Assembly: GCA_039090855.1 (NCBI GenBank)
Contig: CM076990.1
Coordinates: forward strand, 198,343,232-198,407,231
DNA length: 64,000 nucleotides
Reading direction: 5' to 3'
Origin: Macrothele yani
Taxonomy: Eukaryota; Arthropoda; Arachnida; Araneae; Macrothelidae
Shown: in pieces, positions 1-11,182 of the stretch
How the letters are laid out: every line of letters begins with the position of its first letter
Position numbering within the stretch: the first letter of the stretch is position 1
Program-made: the position numbers and the translations under genes
Notes under the pieces: model-generated
What the model was told of the DNA's origin: nothing
The model's input: the letters and a program-made list of their open reading frames with translations, nothing else
Database searches by the model: none

Positions 1-84
1 ACGCTCAAAAATGAATGATCATCATAATTGATATTGGTCAGTAAAAAACAACCAAAAATATAAAATATGTGGTATTACATAATA

Positions 85-2893
85 GAATAATAGCTACATA
101 CTATATGCATTACTGTTTCACACGTTATATACGTTCCATGTGTTGTGTGCATACTTGCAGCAAAATCATCTTGGCATTCTATATCATATACGACTAGGAA
201 TATTATTACCAGTTTCAATTATTATATCATCAAGGATTCACCCTGTATCGGTATTTCAAATCAGTAAGCTTCATCCTGTATCTTGAAATAAAAATATGTA
301 TCTAGCGTGTCATTAGCCGCATAGAATCTTCCTATTGTAAATAGGCATAATTGAAATTTGCGACCAGGGTTTAAACTCAAATAAAACACGACTATGGATA
401 TCATACAAAGACAGTGTGAAAGAATTATATACAATGCAATTAAAAAACCATTTACCATCAACAGGTGTCGTCAATCTTTAAAAGAAAGAATGGACATAAT
501 CAAGGACAATCCAAACGGACATTAAATAAAATTTCATCAATTACTGAACAATGCCAGACAACCTCTGCAACACGCACACGACTGCACATAAACCACCGGA
601 CATGTTTCGGCACGACTGACTTTCGGCCATTGTCAACGGTATGCATCCTGGATCAATGTTCAAAGTCGTTATATATCTAGGTCACCTCGGCATCTCCCTC
701 GCTGCAGTTGCTCCACGTCGACGTCTTCCGTCATCGTTACACATACGTGTATTCACGTGTGAGTCACATCCACGCCATCTATTGTGTTAATTTCGGAATT
801 GCTGCAGCTGTTCTTATTTCGTATGTATTTGTTATTTCTTTAATTTTCCTTTTTGTTGTTATGTTTCGTATTATTTTCTTGTTGTAGTAGACATTTCCAC
901 GGATATGGAATATCTTTCGGAGTAGATGTATTGCAATTAGAGCCTTGGATTTTCTCAATTGTTATAGCTTCAGACCACAAAATTTGATTATGCTTATTGT
1001 GTGAAGTTAAGATTTTACTATTTTCCCAATCGGGTATTAACTCATTTATCATACAATGTTGTATAAGTGATGTTTTTTCTTCCTTTTTAATTATAGTTGT
1101 AAATGCATTTATGGCACCTCCATTCATAGTGATTGTGGAATAACTTTTTTACGGGTCTTATAGAGGTTACTTTTCATGAAAGTTGGTTGTCAAATTTTCG
1201 AACTAGGCTTTAGTTCGAAAATTTGACAACCAACTTTCATGAAAAATAACCTCTATAAGACCCGTAAAAAAGTTATTCCACAATTCCTTTTTATCCAATT
1301 ACTATAGTGCTCATTCAACCTCGTTTTAAACCTTCTTTTAGTACTACCAATGTAGTATTTGTCTTGCTTATTTTCCTTTGGATCAATTGTAGGAATCATG
1401 TACACACCTGCCTTATTTAGTGGATTTTTATTGTAACCACTATTTGTCAGTAATTTAGAATTATCAGTAACTATTTCAGCAATTTCAATATTGTAATCCT
1501 GGCATTCTTTTCTTATAATATTGCTTAGTGGAGGTAAATATGGAATACTTCCGTAAAAAAACGTATTTCTTTTTGTTGAACTATTGTTGTGCATCAGTAT
1601 ATCAGTTTTTCTTATTTTGTGATATAATGAATCTATCAAGCCACCAGGATATCCAAAACATTTAGCAGTGTCTTTAATCCATTTTATTTCCTCTATAAGT
1701 GCAGTTTTAGTTGATGAATGTGTTATAGCTCTATTTATGAATGATCTGAATGCTGAAATTTTATACCTCCATGGGTGACTGGATTCTTTGGGAATTATAG
1801 CAGGAATGTAAGTAGGTTTTCAGTATACACTGAATTCAATTTTATTTTGATACTTAAATAAAGAAATGTCAAGAAAGTTAAGTTTGTTGTCGATTTCTTT
1901 TTCACACGTTACTTGAATAGTTGCGTACATACTATTGAAGCTGTTTATGAAGATCTCCATATCATTTTCCGAGTGCGGCCAGAAGATCAATATACCATCA
2001 GCATATCGTAAGTATAGTATCTGTAAGTTATTATTAGATCTGTTGTTGAATATTTTGTTTTCTATGTCCTGCATAATAACCTCGGCAAGCAAACCAGATA
2101 TTGGTGATCCCATTGGTGCGCCATATATTTGTTTATAAATTGTATCATTGTAAGTGAAGTAATTATTCTCAGTTATGAGCTTGAGTGCGCATACAATGCT
2201 TTCAATTTTCGAAAATTCGATTTTTTCTGCTTCTAATCTTCCTTCAATTAGTTTAATAGCATCCGTTGTGGGAGTGTTTGGGTACAATGAGATGACATCC
2301 ATACTATACATCAAATATTCCGCACCGTCAATAGCTTTAATCTTGTCGATTACTTCAGTTGAGTTCTTCACTGTATATTTATGATTACAATAATATACTT
2401 TCAAGTGGTTATAAAGGCTTTTTTCTAATCTGATTGTTGGGGCTTTATTTTTATTAACAATGGGTCTAATTGGTTTATCACACTTGTGGGTTTTTAGCTT
2501 GCCGAAAATGTGAGGTACAGATGCAGCAATGGGAGGGTACGCACTCTTTTTAACATCATCTGGAAGTGACATATGGTTCTTTATATGTGCCATTCTATGC
2601 AACATATTATCCGTAGGATCATTATTTACTGGTGTGGCCTTTAAATCATCAATAGCATCTTTCATTTTTTGACTGTAATCATCTTGGTCCAAAATTATTA
2701 GCTGCTTAGATTTATCGGCTAACATACATTTAATGCCAGAGTTATTTCGTAGCTCAAGCAAAGCTTGTTTTTCGTATTTAAGTCGAGCATCAGGTATATT
2801 CTTTTTCATATGATTAATACATCTTACTATTTTAAAACGTGTAGCATCTTGCTTCTTTTTAGGAATTCTGTATATAATGTCTTCAATCTGAGG
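85..2893. repeat. Left arm of 2.8-kb inverted repeat
   Basis: This arm is the reverse complement of about 3508-6400. Paired positions sum to 6485 in the outer part and to about 6401 in the inner part. The step is explained by about 82 extra bases in a foldback on the right arm. Translated segments of the two arms differ by only one or two residues per 60-95 residues, so the duplication is young or has been homogenised. The outer end fades near 85, where the flanks stop matching. Confidence 0.93.
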
Positions 2894-3437
2894 CAAGATA
2901 TTTTCTAACTTTGGCACGGCAGCAGCATATGCAAATTTCACACCTTTGTTTAAAGCCTTTTCCTGCCAAGTCATAATTTGTTCGCTTGAATAGTTGGCGA
3001 ACAGTATGTTTTGGTCATTATTATTCTTGTTGTTATTATATTGATATTTAGAGCCAACTAAACTTTCTATTTTATAAAAATGCTTAGTCCTACACGCAGT
3101 CTATCGACAGTGGCAAAAACCCTTATCATTTCAATTCTGATACAGTTTTGCTCCATGTACTTTGTGCAGTCACAATACTTTTCATAACACTTTCTACTTA
3201 GGTAGTCTACGGACTTCCTTTTATCTCGTATTGTGGATCTTAGTCGTTTAACTTCGCACATTTTAATGATTTTTGTGTCGTAATAATGGATAGGCTTGTT
3301 GTTAATTTGTAGGAATTTAGGAATAACATTGTTGTTTTTACATGTTGTAAGAAATTCGAGGTGCTAACCTCTTTAGCTAATTTAATACGAAATTTCTTGA
3401 AGACTTTTGTAATCCCAACAGCATGCTGCATATCCAT
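840..3437 (-). pseudogene. Penelope-like reverse transcriptase with GIY-YIG endonuclease, left copy
   Basis: Decayed gene for the single protein of an endonuclease-plus Penelope-like element. It would copy element RNA and nick the target. The N-terminal part (3437 to about 2974) is in broken frames. The reverse transcriptase core follows, with SMDVISLYP and the GAPMGSPISG motif; the catalytic box reads YADG where YVDD/YADD is expected. A TGA at 1820-1822 interrupts the sequence where family members read VYRKPT, consistent with CGA-to-TGA decay, and the frame then continues. The endonuclease has GVYMIP and KYYIGSTKRRFKTRLNEH (about 1250-1450). A 153-bp foldback at 1132-1284 splits it from its C-terminal part (840-1127). 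A one-base deletion near 1300 also breaks it. Clearly nonfunctional. Confidence 0.88.
1132..1284. repeat. Foldback (MITE-like palindrome) inside the GIY-YIG region, left copy
   Basis: A 153-bp near-perfect palindrome beginning attgtggaataac and ending gttattccacaat. The centre is a short loop around aggcttt. It sits within the endonuclease coding sequence. No clear TA or longer target duplication is visible. The same palindrome, enlarged, is in the right copy. Confidence 0.85.
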
Positions 3438-3507
3438 GACTCATGCATAAGTTATCCTTAGATTGCATGAGTCATGGAATCTAAGGATAACTTATGCATG
3501 AGTCATG
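3435..3507. repeat. Junction palindrome between inverted Penelope-like copies
   Basis: Stems 3435-3464 and 3478-3507 are perfect 30-bp reverse complements around a 13-base loop. The loop contains catgagtcatg, the same sequence as the outer end of the stem. The right copy begins at the next base (3508). The palindrome is the expected place for a snap-back or template-switch event that created the inverted copy. Confidence 0.88.
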
Positions 3508-5118
3508 CCTCAGATTGAAGACATTATATACAGAATTCCTAAAAAGAAGCAAGATGCTACACGTTTTAAAATAGTAAGATGTATTAATCATATGAAAAAG
3601 AATATACCTGATGCTCGACTTAAATACGAAAAACAAGCTTTGCTTGAGCTACGAAATAACTCTGGCATTAAATGTATGTTAGCCGATAAATCTAAGCAGC
3701 TAATAATTTTGGACCAGGATGATTACAGTCAAAAAATGAAAGATGCTATTGATGATTTAAAGGCCACACCAGTAAATAATGATCCTACGGATAATATGTT
3801 GCATAGAATGGCACATATAAAGAACCATATGTCACTTCCAGATGATGTTAAAAAGAGTGCGTACCCTCCCATTGCTGCATCTGTACCTCACATTTTCGGC
3901 AAGCTAAAAACCCACAAGTGTGATAAACCAATTAGACCCATTGTTAATAAAAATAAAGCCCCAACAATCAGATTAGAAAAAAGCCTTTATAACCACTTGA
4001 AAGTATATTATTGTAATCATAAATATACAGTGAAGAACTCAACTGAAGTAATCGACAAGATTAAAGCTATTGACGGTGCGGAATATTTGATGTATAGTAT
4101 GGATGTCATCTCATTGTACCCAAACACTCCCACAACGGATGCTGTTAAACTAATTGAAGGAAGATTAGAAGCAGAAAAAATCGAATTTTCGAAAATTGAA
4201 AGCATTGTATGCGCACTCAAGCTCATAACTGAGAATAATTACTTCACTTACAATGATACAATTTATAAACAAATATATGGCGCACCAATGAGATCACCAA
4301 TATCTGGTTTGCTTGCCGAGGTTATTATGCAGGACATAGAAAACAAAATATTCAACAACAGATCTAAAAAATAACTTACAGATACTATACTTACGATATG
4401 CTGATGGTATATTGATCTTCTGGCTGCACTCGGAAAATGATATGGAGATCTTCATAAACAGCTTCAATAGTATGTACGCAACTATTCAAGTAACGTGTGA
4501 AAAAGAAATCGACAACAAACTTAACTTTCTTGACATTTCTTTATTTAAGTATCAAAATAAAATTGAATTCAGTGTATACTGAAAACCTACTTACATTCCT
4601 GCTATAATTCCCAAAGAATCCAGTCACCCATGGAGGTATAAAATTTCAGCATTCAGATCATTCATAAATAGAGCTATAACACATTCATCAACTAAAACTG
4701 CACTTATAGAGGAAATAAAATGGATTAAAGACACTGCTAAATGTTTTGGATATCCTGGTGGCTTGATAGGTTCATTATATCACAAAATAAGAAAAACTGA
4801 TATACTGATGCACAACAATAGTTCAACAAAAAGAAATACGTTTTTTTACGGAAGTATTCCATATTTACCTCCACTAAGCAATATTATAAGAAAAGAATGC
4901 CAGGATTACAATATTGAAATTGCTGAAATAGTTACTGATAATTCTAAATTACTGACAAATAGTGGTTACAATAAAAATCCACTAAATAAGGCAGGTGTGT
5001 ACATGATTCCTACAATTGATCCAAAGGAAAATAAGCAAGACAAATACTACATTGGTAGTACTAAAAGAAGGTTTAAAACGAGGTTGAATGAGCACTATAG
5101 TAATTGGATTAAAAAGGA

Positions 5119-5353
5119 ATTGTGGAATAACTTTTTTACGGGTCTTATAGAGGTTATTTTTCATGAAAGTTGGTTGTCAAATTTTCAAACTAAAGCCTAG
5201 TTCGTCATCAGGACATAAACTTACGGGTCTTATAGAGGTTATTTTCATGAAAGTTGGTTGTCAAATGTTCGAACTAAGCCTAGTTCGAAAATTTGACAAC
5301 CAACTTTCATGAAAAATAACCTCTATAAGACCAGTAAAAAGTTATTCCACAAT
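5119..5353. repeat. Enlarged foldback inside the GIY-YIG region, right copy
   Basis: The counterpart of 1132-1284 but 235 bp long. It has two direct half-units followed by one inverted half-unit, with a short unique join (about 5203-5222) containing TCATCAGGACATAAAC that is absent on the left. Either the right arm gained a half-unit or the left arm lost one, for example by slippage at a cruciform. Confidence 0.82.
5182..5212 (-). ncRNA. Hammerhead-ribozyme-like core (tentative)
   Basis: On the - strand, CCTGATGA is followed by one base, then GAACTA, a short loop, TAGTTT, and GAAA. The stem GAACTA/TAGTTT is complete with one G-U pair. CTGATGA plus GAAA around a stem is the layout of a hammerhead catalytic core, and Penelope-like elements are known to carry hammerheads. 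The extra base before the stem and the unclear stems I and III weaken the call. It lies in the unique join of the enlarged foldback. Confidence 0.25.
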
Positions 5354-6416
5354 CACTATGAATGGAGGTGCCATAAATGCATTTACAACTATAATTAAAA
5401 AGGAAGAAAAAACATCACTTATACAACATTGTATAATAAATGAGTTAATACCCGATTGGGAAAATAGTAAAATCTTAACTTCACACAATAAACATAATCA
5501 AATTTTGTGGTCTGAAGCTATAACAATTGAGAAAATCCAAGGCTCTAATTGCAATACATCTACTCCGAAAGATATTCCATATCCGTGGAAATGTCTACTA
5601 CAACAAGAAAATAATACAAAACATAACAACAAAAAGGAAAATTAAAGAAATAACAAATACATACGAAATAAGAACAGCTGCAGCAATTCCGAAATTAACA
5701 CAATAGATGGCGTGGATGTGACTCACACGTGAATACACGTATGTGTAACGATGACGGAAGACGTCGACGTGGAGCAACTGCAGCGAGGGAGATGCCGAGG
5801 TGACCTAGATATATAACGACTTTGAACATTGATCCAGGATGCATACCGTTGACAATGGCCGAAAGTCAGTCGTGCCGAAATATGTCCGGTGGTTTATGTG
5901 CAGTCGTGTGCGTGTTGCAGAGGTTGTCTGGCATTGTTCAGTAATTGATGAAATTTTATTTAATGTCCGTTTGGATTGTCCTTGATTATGTCCATTCTTT
6001 CTTTTAAAGATTGACGACACCTGTTGATGGTAAATGGTTTTTTAATTGCATTGTATATAATTCTTTCACACTCTCTTTGTATGATATCCATAGTCGTGTT
6101 TTATTTGAGTTTAAACCCTGGTCGCAAATTTCAATTATGCCTATTTACAATAGGAAGATTCTATGCGGCTAATGACATGCTAGATACATATTTTTATTTC
6201 AAGATACAGGATGAAGCTTACTGATTTGAAATACCGATACAAGGTGAGTCCTTGATGATATAATAATTGAAACTTGTAATAATATTCCTAGTCGTATATG
6301 ATATATGAATGCCAAGATGATTTTGCTGCAAGTATGCACACAACACATGGAACGTATATAATGTGTGAAACAGTAATGCATATAGTATGTAGCAATTATT
6401 TTATTGAATGATCATC

Positions 6417-7409
6417 GGCTATTGTATCAAGGTTGGAAGCATCTCAGAAAAAAGCAGACTTCATGTGCTGTTCTTGAGGTGCTGTAGTAAGGGTGTACCA
6501 AGAATGGGCCGCTAGCACACTGAGAACCTTCTGACATCATAACTGCGGAGCCCAAAGGCTGTTTACCCCAGAGGAGAACATCTCCTCCATTGACTGGTAA
6601 AGGGCAATCGATGTGCAACAGTGCAGCAATTGACCACGCAAATAAATGTTGGGGCACCTAGGTACGTGTCCTTGATAACAATAGATCAAACCCTGTAGCA
6701 CATGGGTCTCCGGAGTCGATGCTGCATCAAGGCGCCCATGTTAACCCAGGTCTATTGGCAACAACGCCTGTAATTTGCATGGGACTACTGTCATTGGACA
6801 GTGGAAGAGTGGAAAAGGGTTGCCTTCTCTGACAAATTGAGGTTTCTACTCCACAGAAGTGATGGGTGGTGGCAGATATGGCGTCAGACACATGAGAACC
6901 AACACTCGGACATGCTTGTTGGTCAAGTACAGGCCGGCGGCGACAGTGTGCATGTCTGGGTGATGTTTTCCTGGTATGACCTGGTACCACTGGATGGGTC
7001 CCTGAACACCAATGGCTACCTGTCCATCCTTTCTGACCACATGCATCCCTTCACGTTAGACATTTACTCTGGTGGTGATGGTGTCTACCAACAGGACAGT
7101 TGCGTGCCTGGTTCCGGGAACATGACAGCGATGTCTCCGTTCTCCCTTAGCCAGAGAAATCACCCAACCTCAGTCCCATTGAGCACTTGTGGGACTATAT
7201 GGATTGGCAGGTTTGATGTGCCGACCCACAACTGCATAATCTCCGGGACCTCCATGCTCTGCTGCAGTCTGAATGGGCACATGTGCCTCAGGCAACCCTC
7301 CAAGACCTCATTGCATCCATGCCACGCTGTCTCGCTGCTGTCATCCAGGCCAAGGGTGGTTATTCCCACTATTAGATAGGTGGTCATATTATTCTGATAC
7401 GACTGTGTA
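6417..7409 (+). pseudogene. Tc1-like transposase remnant, 5' end lost at Penelope-like insertion
   Basis: Heavily decayed Tc1-family DNA transposon. In shifting + frames the order of the family is readable: a helix-turn-helix region with many stops (about 6490-6720), WTVEEWKRVAFSDKLRF (about 6800-6850; first catalytic Asp in FSD), a degraded GGGSVxVW region, NLSPIEHLWD (about 7165-7200; third acidic residue) and a C-terminal segment rich in Tc1-like residues ending GGYSHY before a stop at 7373-7375. The right terminus looks like gtcatattattctgatac...ctg followed by TA (7408-7409). The left terminus is not found; the Penelope-like insertion borders the remnant. Confidence 0.78.
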
Positions 7410-7706
7410 AGTTTTATACAGAGCATTTTTTTAATTTTATATGGAGAAATTTTGTCACTTCATTGAAGATGTAACACACACTCAAGAACTCTGTGTAACA
7501 ACAGAACCCATAAGAATCCTATTGGGTGGTCGGAAAAGTCATGACATATTTTGGCACCCGATGACGGCTGGGCGGTTTTGGAAGTACTAGAGGCATGCAC
7601 AGTGCTGTTATTGCTATGGCATTCGACAGGTGCCAATTCTAACTGCAGTCTAAAAGGAATAGTGGGTGATTTGGTTGATTTGTGGAGATTTGACATCAAG
7701 TTGAAG

Positions 7707-8976
7707 ATGGAAGACCAAACTGTGCATTTTCACCATATTTTACTGTTTTACTTCCGTAAAGGGAAGAACGCGTGCCAAGCTTGTGAAAAGTTGCGCAAAG
7801 TGTACAGTGATAATGCTCTACAAGCACGCCAGTGCCAGCGGTGGTTCACAAAATTCCATGCTGGTGATTTTGACCTCAACGATGCTCCTCAGTCCAGGAG
7901 GCCAATCGAGGTTGATGACGACCAAATCAAGGCATTGATCGAGTCAAACCCACGTTACACAACATGAGAGATTGCAGACACATTGCACATCCATCATTCA
8001 AGTGTTCATGACCACTTGAAGAAGCTGGGATGCGTAAGCAAGCTCGATGTGTGGGTTCCTCGTGAACTCAAAGAAGGCCGCCCCGGTGGCGCAGTGGTCT
8101 AAGGCGCTGGCCTCTGATTATTCGTCCGTAAGGGGTCCGGGTTCGAATCCCGGTGAGGCATGGATGTTGTGTTTGTCTTACAGCACTGGCTCTCTCCCTT
8201 CCCTGGAACCAGTTACCCTAAATTAGGGACGGGCGACTGCTTATAGCTCATTGAGTTGCTCACGGTGGTCGTTAAACCTCCAATAAAAAAAAAAAGAAAA
8301 AAAAAAGAACTCAAAGAAGCTAAATTGACGGCGCGTATAAACATTTGCGATATGCTCATTAACGTGAGGAAAACGATCTTTTTTTGAAGCGACTGATAAC
8401 TGGTAACGAAAAGTGGATTGTGTACAACAATGTGCTGCGCAAATGGTCTTGGTCCCGACATGCTGCTTCGCCTTAAACGACATCCAAAGCAGACATTCAT
8501 CAGCGGAAAGTTCCGGTCTCTGTGTGGTGGGATTTTAAAGGTGTCGTGTTTTTCAAGCTCCTACCTTGGAGCCAAACAATCAATTTGAATGTGTACTGTC
8601 AGCAATTGGACAGTTTGAACGAATCCATCATCCAGAAACGTCCAGAGCTCGTTCATCATAAAGGTGTTGTGTTCCATCCTGACAACGCGAGACCACACAC
8701 AAGTTTGATCACCTGCCAAAATTATTGGAGCTGGGGTGGGATGTGTTGACACACCCAGCATACTCGCCTGACCTTGCGCCGTCAGACTTCCACTTGTTTC
8801 GCTCTCTTCAACAGTCCTTGCATGGTATAACATTCAATTCGGATGAGTCTGTAAATCAGCACCTTGTACAGTTTTTTGCCATGAAAGACAGGTCCTTCTA
8901 TGAACGAAGCATTCTGCAGCTCACTGAAAGATGGCAAAAGGTTATCGAACAAAACGGGCATTTTATCATTGATTGA
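7707..8976 (+). pseudogene. mariner transposase, inactivated
   Basis: The transposase would cut and paste the element at TA. The ATG at 7707 opens MEDQTVHF, and the N-terminal helix-turn-helix region (CQRWFTKFHAGDFDLND) is readable to a stop at about 7965. The gene is then split by a SINE at 8077-8306 and resumes. Catalytic motifs: TGNEKW, where the family has TGDEKW so the first Asp is replaced by Asn; HPDNARPH (second Asp); and YSPDLAPSDFHLF (third Asp). Further stops and frameshifts lie between 8380 and 8740. The last open part ends at a stop at 8974-8976. Inactive. Confidence 0.92.
8077..8306 (+). mobile_element. tRNA-Leu-like SINE with 13-bp TSD
   Basis: The 5' part resembles tRNA-Leu: box A TGGCGCAGTGG at 8087-8097 and box B GGTTCGAATCC at 8140-8150. 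These are the internal pol III promoter elements. A tRNA-unrelated body (ccctaaattagggacgggcg) and an A-rich tail follow. The duplication GAACTCAAAGAAG flanks it (8064-8076 and 8307-8319). It inserted into the mariner transposase. A relative is at about 16421-16727 and a fragment at about 28254-28317. Confidence 0.94.
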
Positions 8977-9243
8977 TCTTTGTTCTTTCTATCAATAAAT
9001 GATTTTTGCAAAACATGGCTAAAATAGGTCATGCCGTTTCCGACAACCCAATAAATTCATAGTAAATTTCACCCCAATTTGCAAACTATAAAACAAAGCA
9101 CTCTGATTCTAGCAAACATTTAAGCTTCTGGTATTTTTTCATGAACTCCTGGACAATTCCTGGAATTTATTCTCTGTAAATGTATACAAACACTGTAAGT
9201 AACACATCTCTGTAAAACACAAATGACTCCTGTCTCTTCTGCA

Positions 9244-9305
9244 GTTTTAACCTAACATCAAGTACTGCAAGTGCTGCAAAAATGTACTTGATGTTAGGCT
9301 AAAAC
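9244..9305. repeat. Short hairpin
   Basis: gttttaacctaacatcaagta pairs almost completely with tacttgatgttaggctaaaac around a loop of about 20 bases. It could be the core of a small MITE; no target duplication was seen. Confidence 0.7.
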
Positions 9306-10048
9306 TTTTTTTAATTGTTTTTCATACTGTTTTTACCTAGATTTCATTACCCTATATCAGAGAAAGAACAATTTCACTTTCATACATAGCCATTCAGGAC
9401 GCTTTTCAGAACCTATCAGTCCTGTGAAATCCTCCTAATGCAGTTTCTCTCTGAGTGCATCTTCACAGAAAATTTGGAAAATTGAAATCATAGGCAAATG
9501 CAGCTCCATGTTTTAAAATTAGAAATCAGAAATTGATCATAGTGTTACACAAGGTAGGTTTTGCCTTTCATGATCAGCTTATAAAAAGAATAATTAATAA
9601 TGGAGGACTTTACATAATGATTGGATTAAATTGTGCCCTTACATTGTAAAAAAAAAAAAAAAAAAAAATTGGGAAAATGATCCTATAGTTTTGGAAATGC
9701 TGTTAGAAAAGAAACTTATCGATAAATTATTAAACTGTAAGAAAGTCATTGCTTGCCCTTACTCAGAAGTGTTACATATGAGGAAGCAATTCAGGAATGT
9801 TTCATTGCTGAAATTGATATGCATGTGTGCACTGATTGTAAAACTACTGAAGTGATGTATTAGAGTATGACAAAGACATTCATAAAAATGTTGGTGATAG
9901 TAATGCAGTGAAAAAAAGTAACAATTGGAAATATATTGTTTTAACAAAAAGACTTAATACATGATATGTGCAAAAGTGCTTTATGAGTGATGCACATATT
10001 GTGAGGTTAAACAGGGGTCAATACAAGAAGCATTTGATGCCGTTGGGC

Positions 10049-10176
10049 GGTATCTTCACAAAAATATTTTTAGCTCAAATGGTATCTTCACAAAAATATT
10101 TTTAGCTCAAATGGTATCTTCACAAAAATATTTTTAGCTTAAACTGCATCTTCACAAAAATGTTTTGAGCTGTGAT
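10049..10176. repeat. Tandem repeat, 32-bp unit, about 4 copies
   Basis: Units beginning ggtatcttcacaaaaat start at 10049, 10081, 10113 and, in degraded form, about 10145. The first two are identical. Confidence 0.92.
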
Positions 10177-11182
10177 GGTGTCTTCACTTTCAGCAAAATT
10201 TTATATTAAGAAAAACATTTTTGTGTGAGAGGCATCTTGAATAATGTTTTATCTGTGCTTTCTTTCGTTGTTATGATCTGTTTTCGGTAAAGCGGTCTCT
10301 GACGGACGCTTATAAATCACTCTGTCTTCACTACTGGCAGCTGAAGCAAACCTCGCTGAACCGAACCCCAAATCATTATGGGAGCAACCCCCCCCTCCAC
10401 CACCACATGCATTTTCTAGGGCTCAGAAGTAGTGATGGGCACATTTTAGTGGATACTCATTCCTGAAACATTCACGCGTCGACGGAAATTTTCCATGTAT
10501 CAGTGAAAATCTCAATGTTTTGCTAAAGAGCCAAAGAACTTGCATCTTTCCCATTGGTAGCAGTTATGGGCACATCGATGAATAAATCGTCGTTCAGTAT
10601 ATCGGTGATAGTTCACTAATTCAATGTCAAGTAACCATAATATTTGTTAAAACGCTTGATGTATCGTAAACCTCGTGTATTGGTGCATGTAACATCAAAG
10701 ATAAGAACTCTATTTTCGTGATGAAACATCGAAAAAAAGAACGGTGAAAAAAATTGTTATTTTGCAGCATAGAAAAGTAATATTCCCTTTCTCTTTATAA
10801 GAATACAAAAAAAGTAAATTCTTTTCCTTATCGCAGAAAAATTTCGAGTGTATTACACTTTTGCAGTTTCAAACATCAGTCATGAAACCTTGATTTTTTT
10901 TGGGGGGGGGGGGAGTCTGCATTGGTCCTTATAACATTGAACAAAACGGGGCAAAAAAAAAAAAAGATCGATAATTCATGACATAAGATTTTATTCTCTT
11001 CCTCTTTAAAAGAATGCAGCAAAATAATATTCATTTACTTCATGTAGAAAACATTCTTTTGCAGTTCCAAACATGGATGCTCAAAAACACAGATATTTTT
11101 TGCTTATCGCTACTCTTGTTAATCTTTGCCGTACCAACCACTATTCCAAGAAACGTATTTACGTGTGAGGAAACAAGCATAT

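Larger units (their letters stand above)
3508..5645 (+). pseudogene. Penelope-like reverse transcriptase with GIY-YIG endonuclease, right truncated copy
   Basis: Second copy of the same decayed gene, lacking the N-terminal region. It shares the YADG box and the in-frame TGA (4579-4581) with the left copy, so both derive from one already mutated template. Private defects are a frameshift after NKIFNNRS near 4366-4374 (an A-run replaces AATAAT) and G-to-R in the GSP motif. The endonuclease part is 4763-5118 and resumes at 5354-5645 after a 235-bp foldback. Removing the foldback restores the frame, so the foldback interrupted a once continuous gene. The C-terminal part ends with a stop at 5643-5645, followed by about 750 bp of 3' noncoding sequence. 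Confidence 0.88.
3508..6400. repeat. Right arm of 2.8-kb inverted repeat
   Basis: Mirror of 85-2893. It starts abruptly at 3508, immediately after a perfect 30-bp-stem palindrome, inside the sequence encoding the N-terminal third of the Penelope-like protein. It therefore lacks the element's 5' end. It carries an enlarged foldback at 5119-5353 that is shorter in the left arm. Confidence 0.93.
24..6404. mobile_element. Penelope-like element insertion, head-to-head inverted composite
   Basis: One insertion unit built from two copies of the same Penelope-like retroelement in opposite orientation. The left copy (- strand) is nearly complete; the right copy (+ strand) is truncated at its 5' end. 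The direct repeat TGAATGATCATC lies at 12-23 and again at 6405-6416, the size expected for a target-site duplication of this class, which suggests that the whole inverted unit went in as one event. The arms run about 85-2893 and 3508-6400 around a spacer of about 614 bp. Penelope-like elements are known to occur with inverted 5'-truncated partners, so the form fits the class. Positions 24-84 are extra sequence at the left end not mirrored on the right. Confidence 0.85.
7522..9051 (+). mobile_element. mariner transposon interrupted by a SINE
   Basis: The termini are inverted: ttgggtggtcggaaaagtc at the left and the complement of ttgggttgtcggaaacggc at the right, each flanked by TA (7520-7521 and 9052-9053). 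The total is 1530 bp. Removing the SINE (230 bp) and one 13-bp target duplication leaves 1287 bp, the normal size of a mariner. The boundaries are therefore secure. Confidence 0.94.

Noticed and set aside
6801..7379. 192-aa open frame as an intact gene
   Set aside because: It is a damaged Tc1 transposase read through two frames; the true downstream part is in another frame.
8077..8160. Possible functional tRNA-Leu gene
   Set aside because: Box A and box B are present, but the sequence continues into a SINE body and A-tail with a target duplication around it, and the acceptor stem does not pair.
9631..9855. 74-aa open frame
   Set aside because: Starts at a poly-A run, has no recognisable similarity and no splice context.
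10049..10176. CRISPR-like direct repeats
   Set aside because: Repeats abut without spacers and the DNA is animal nuclear; a simple tandem repeat.
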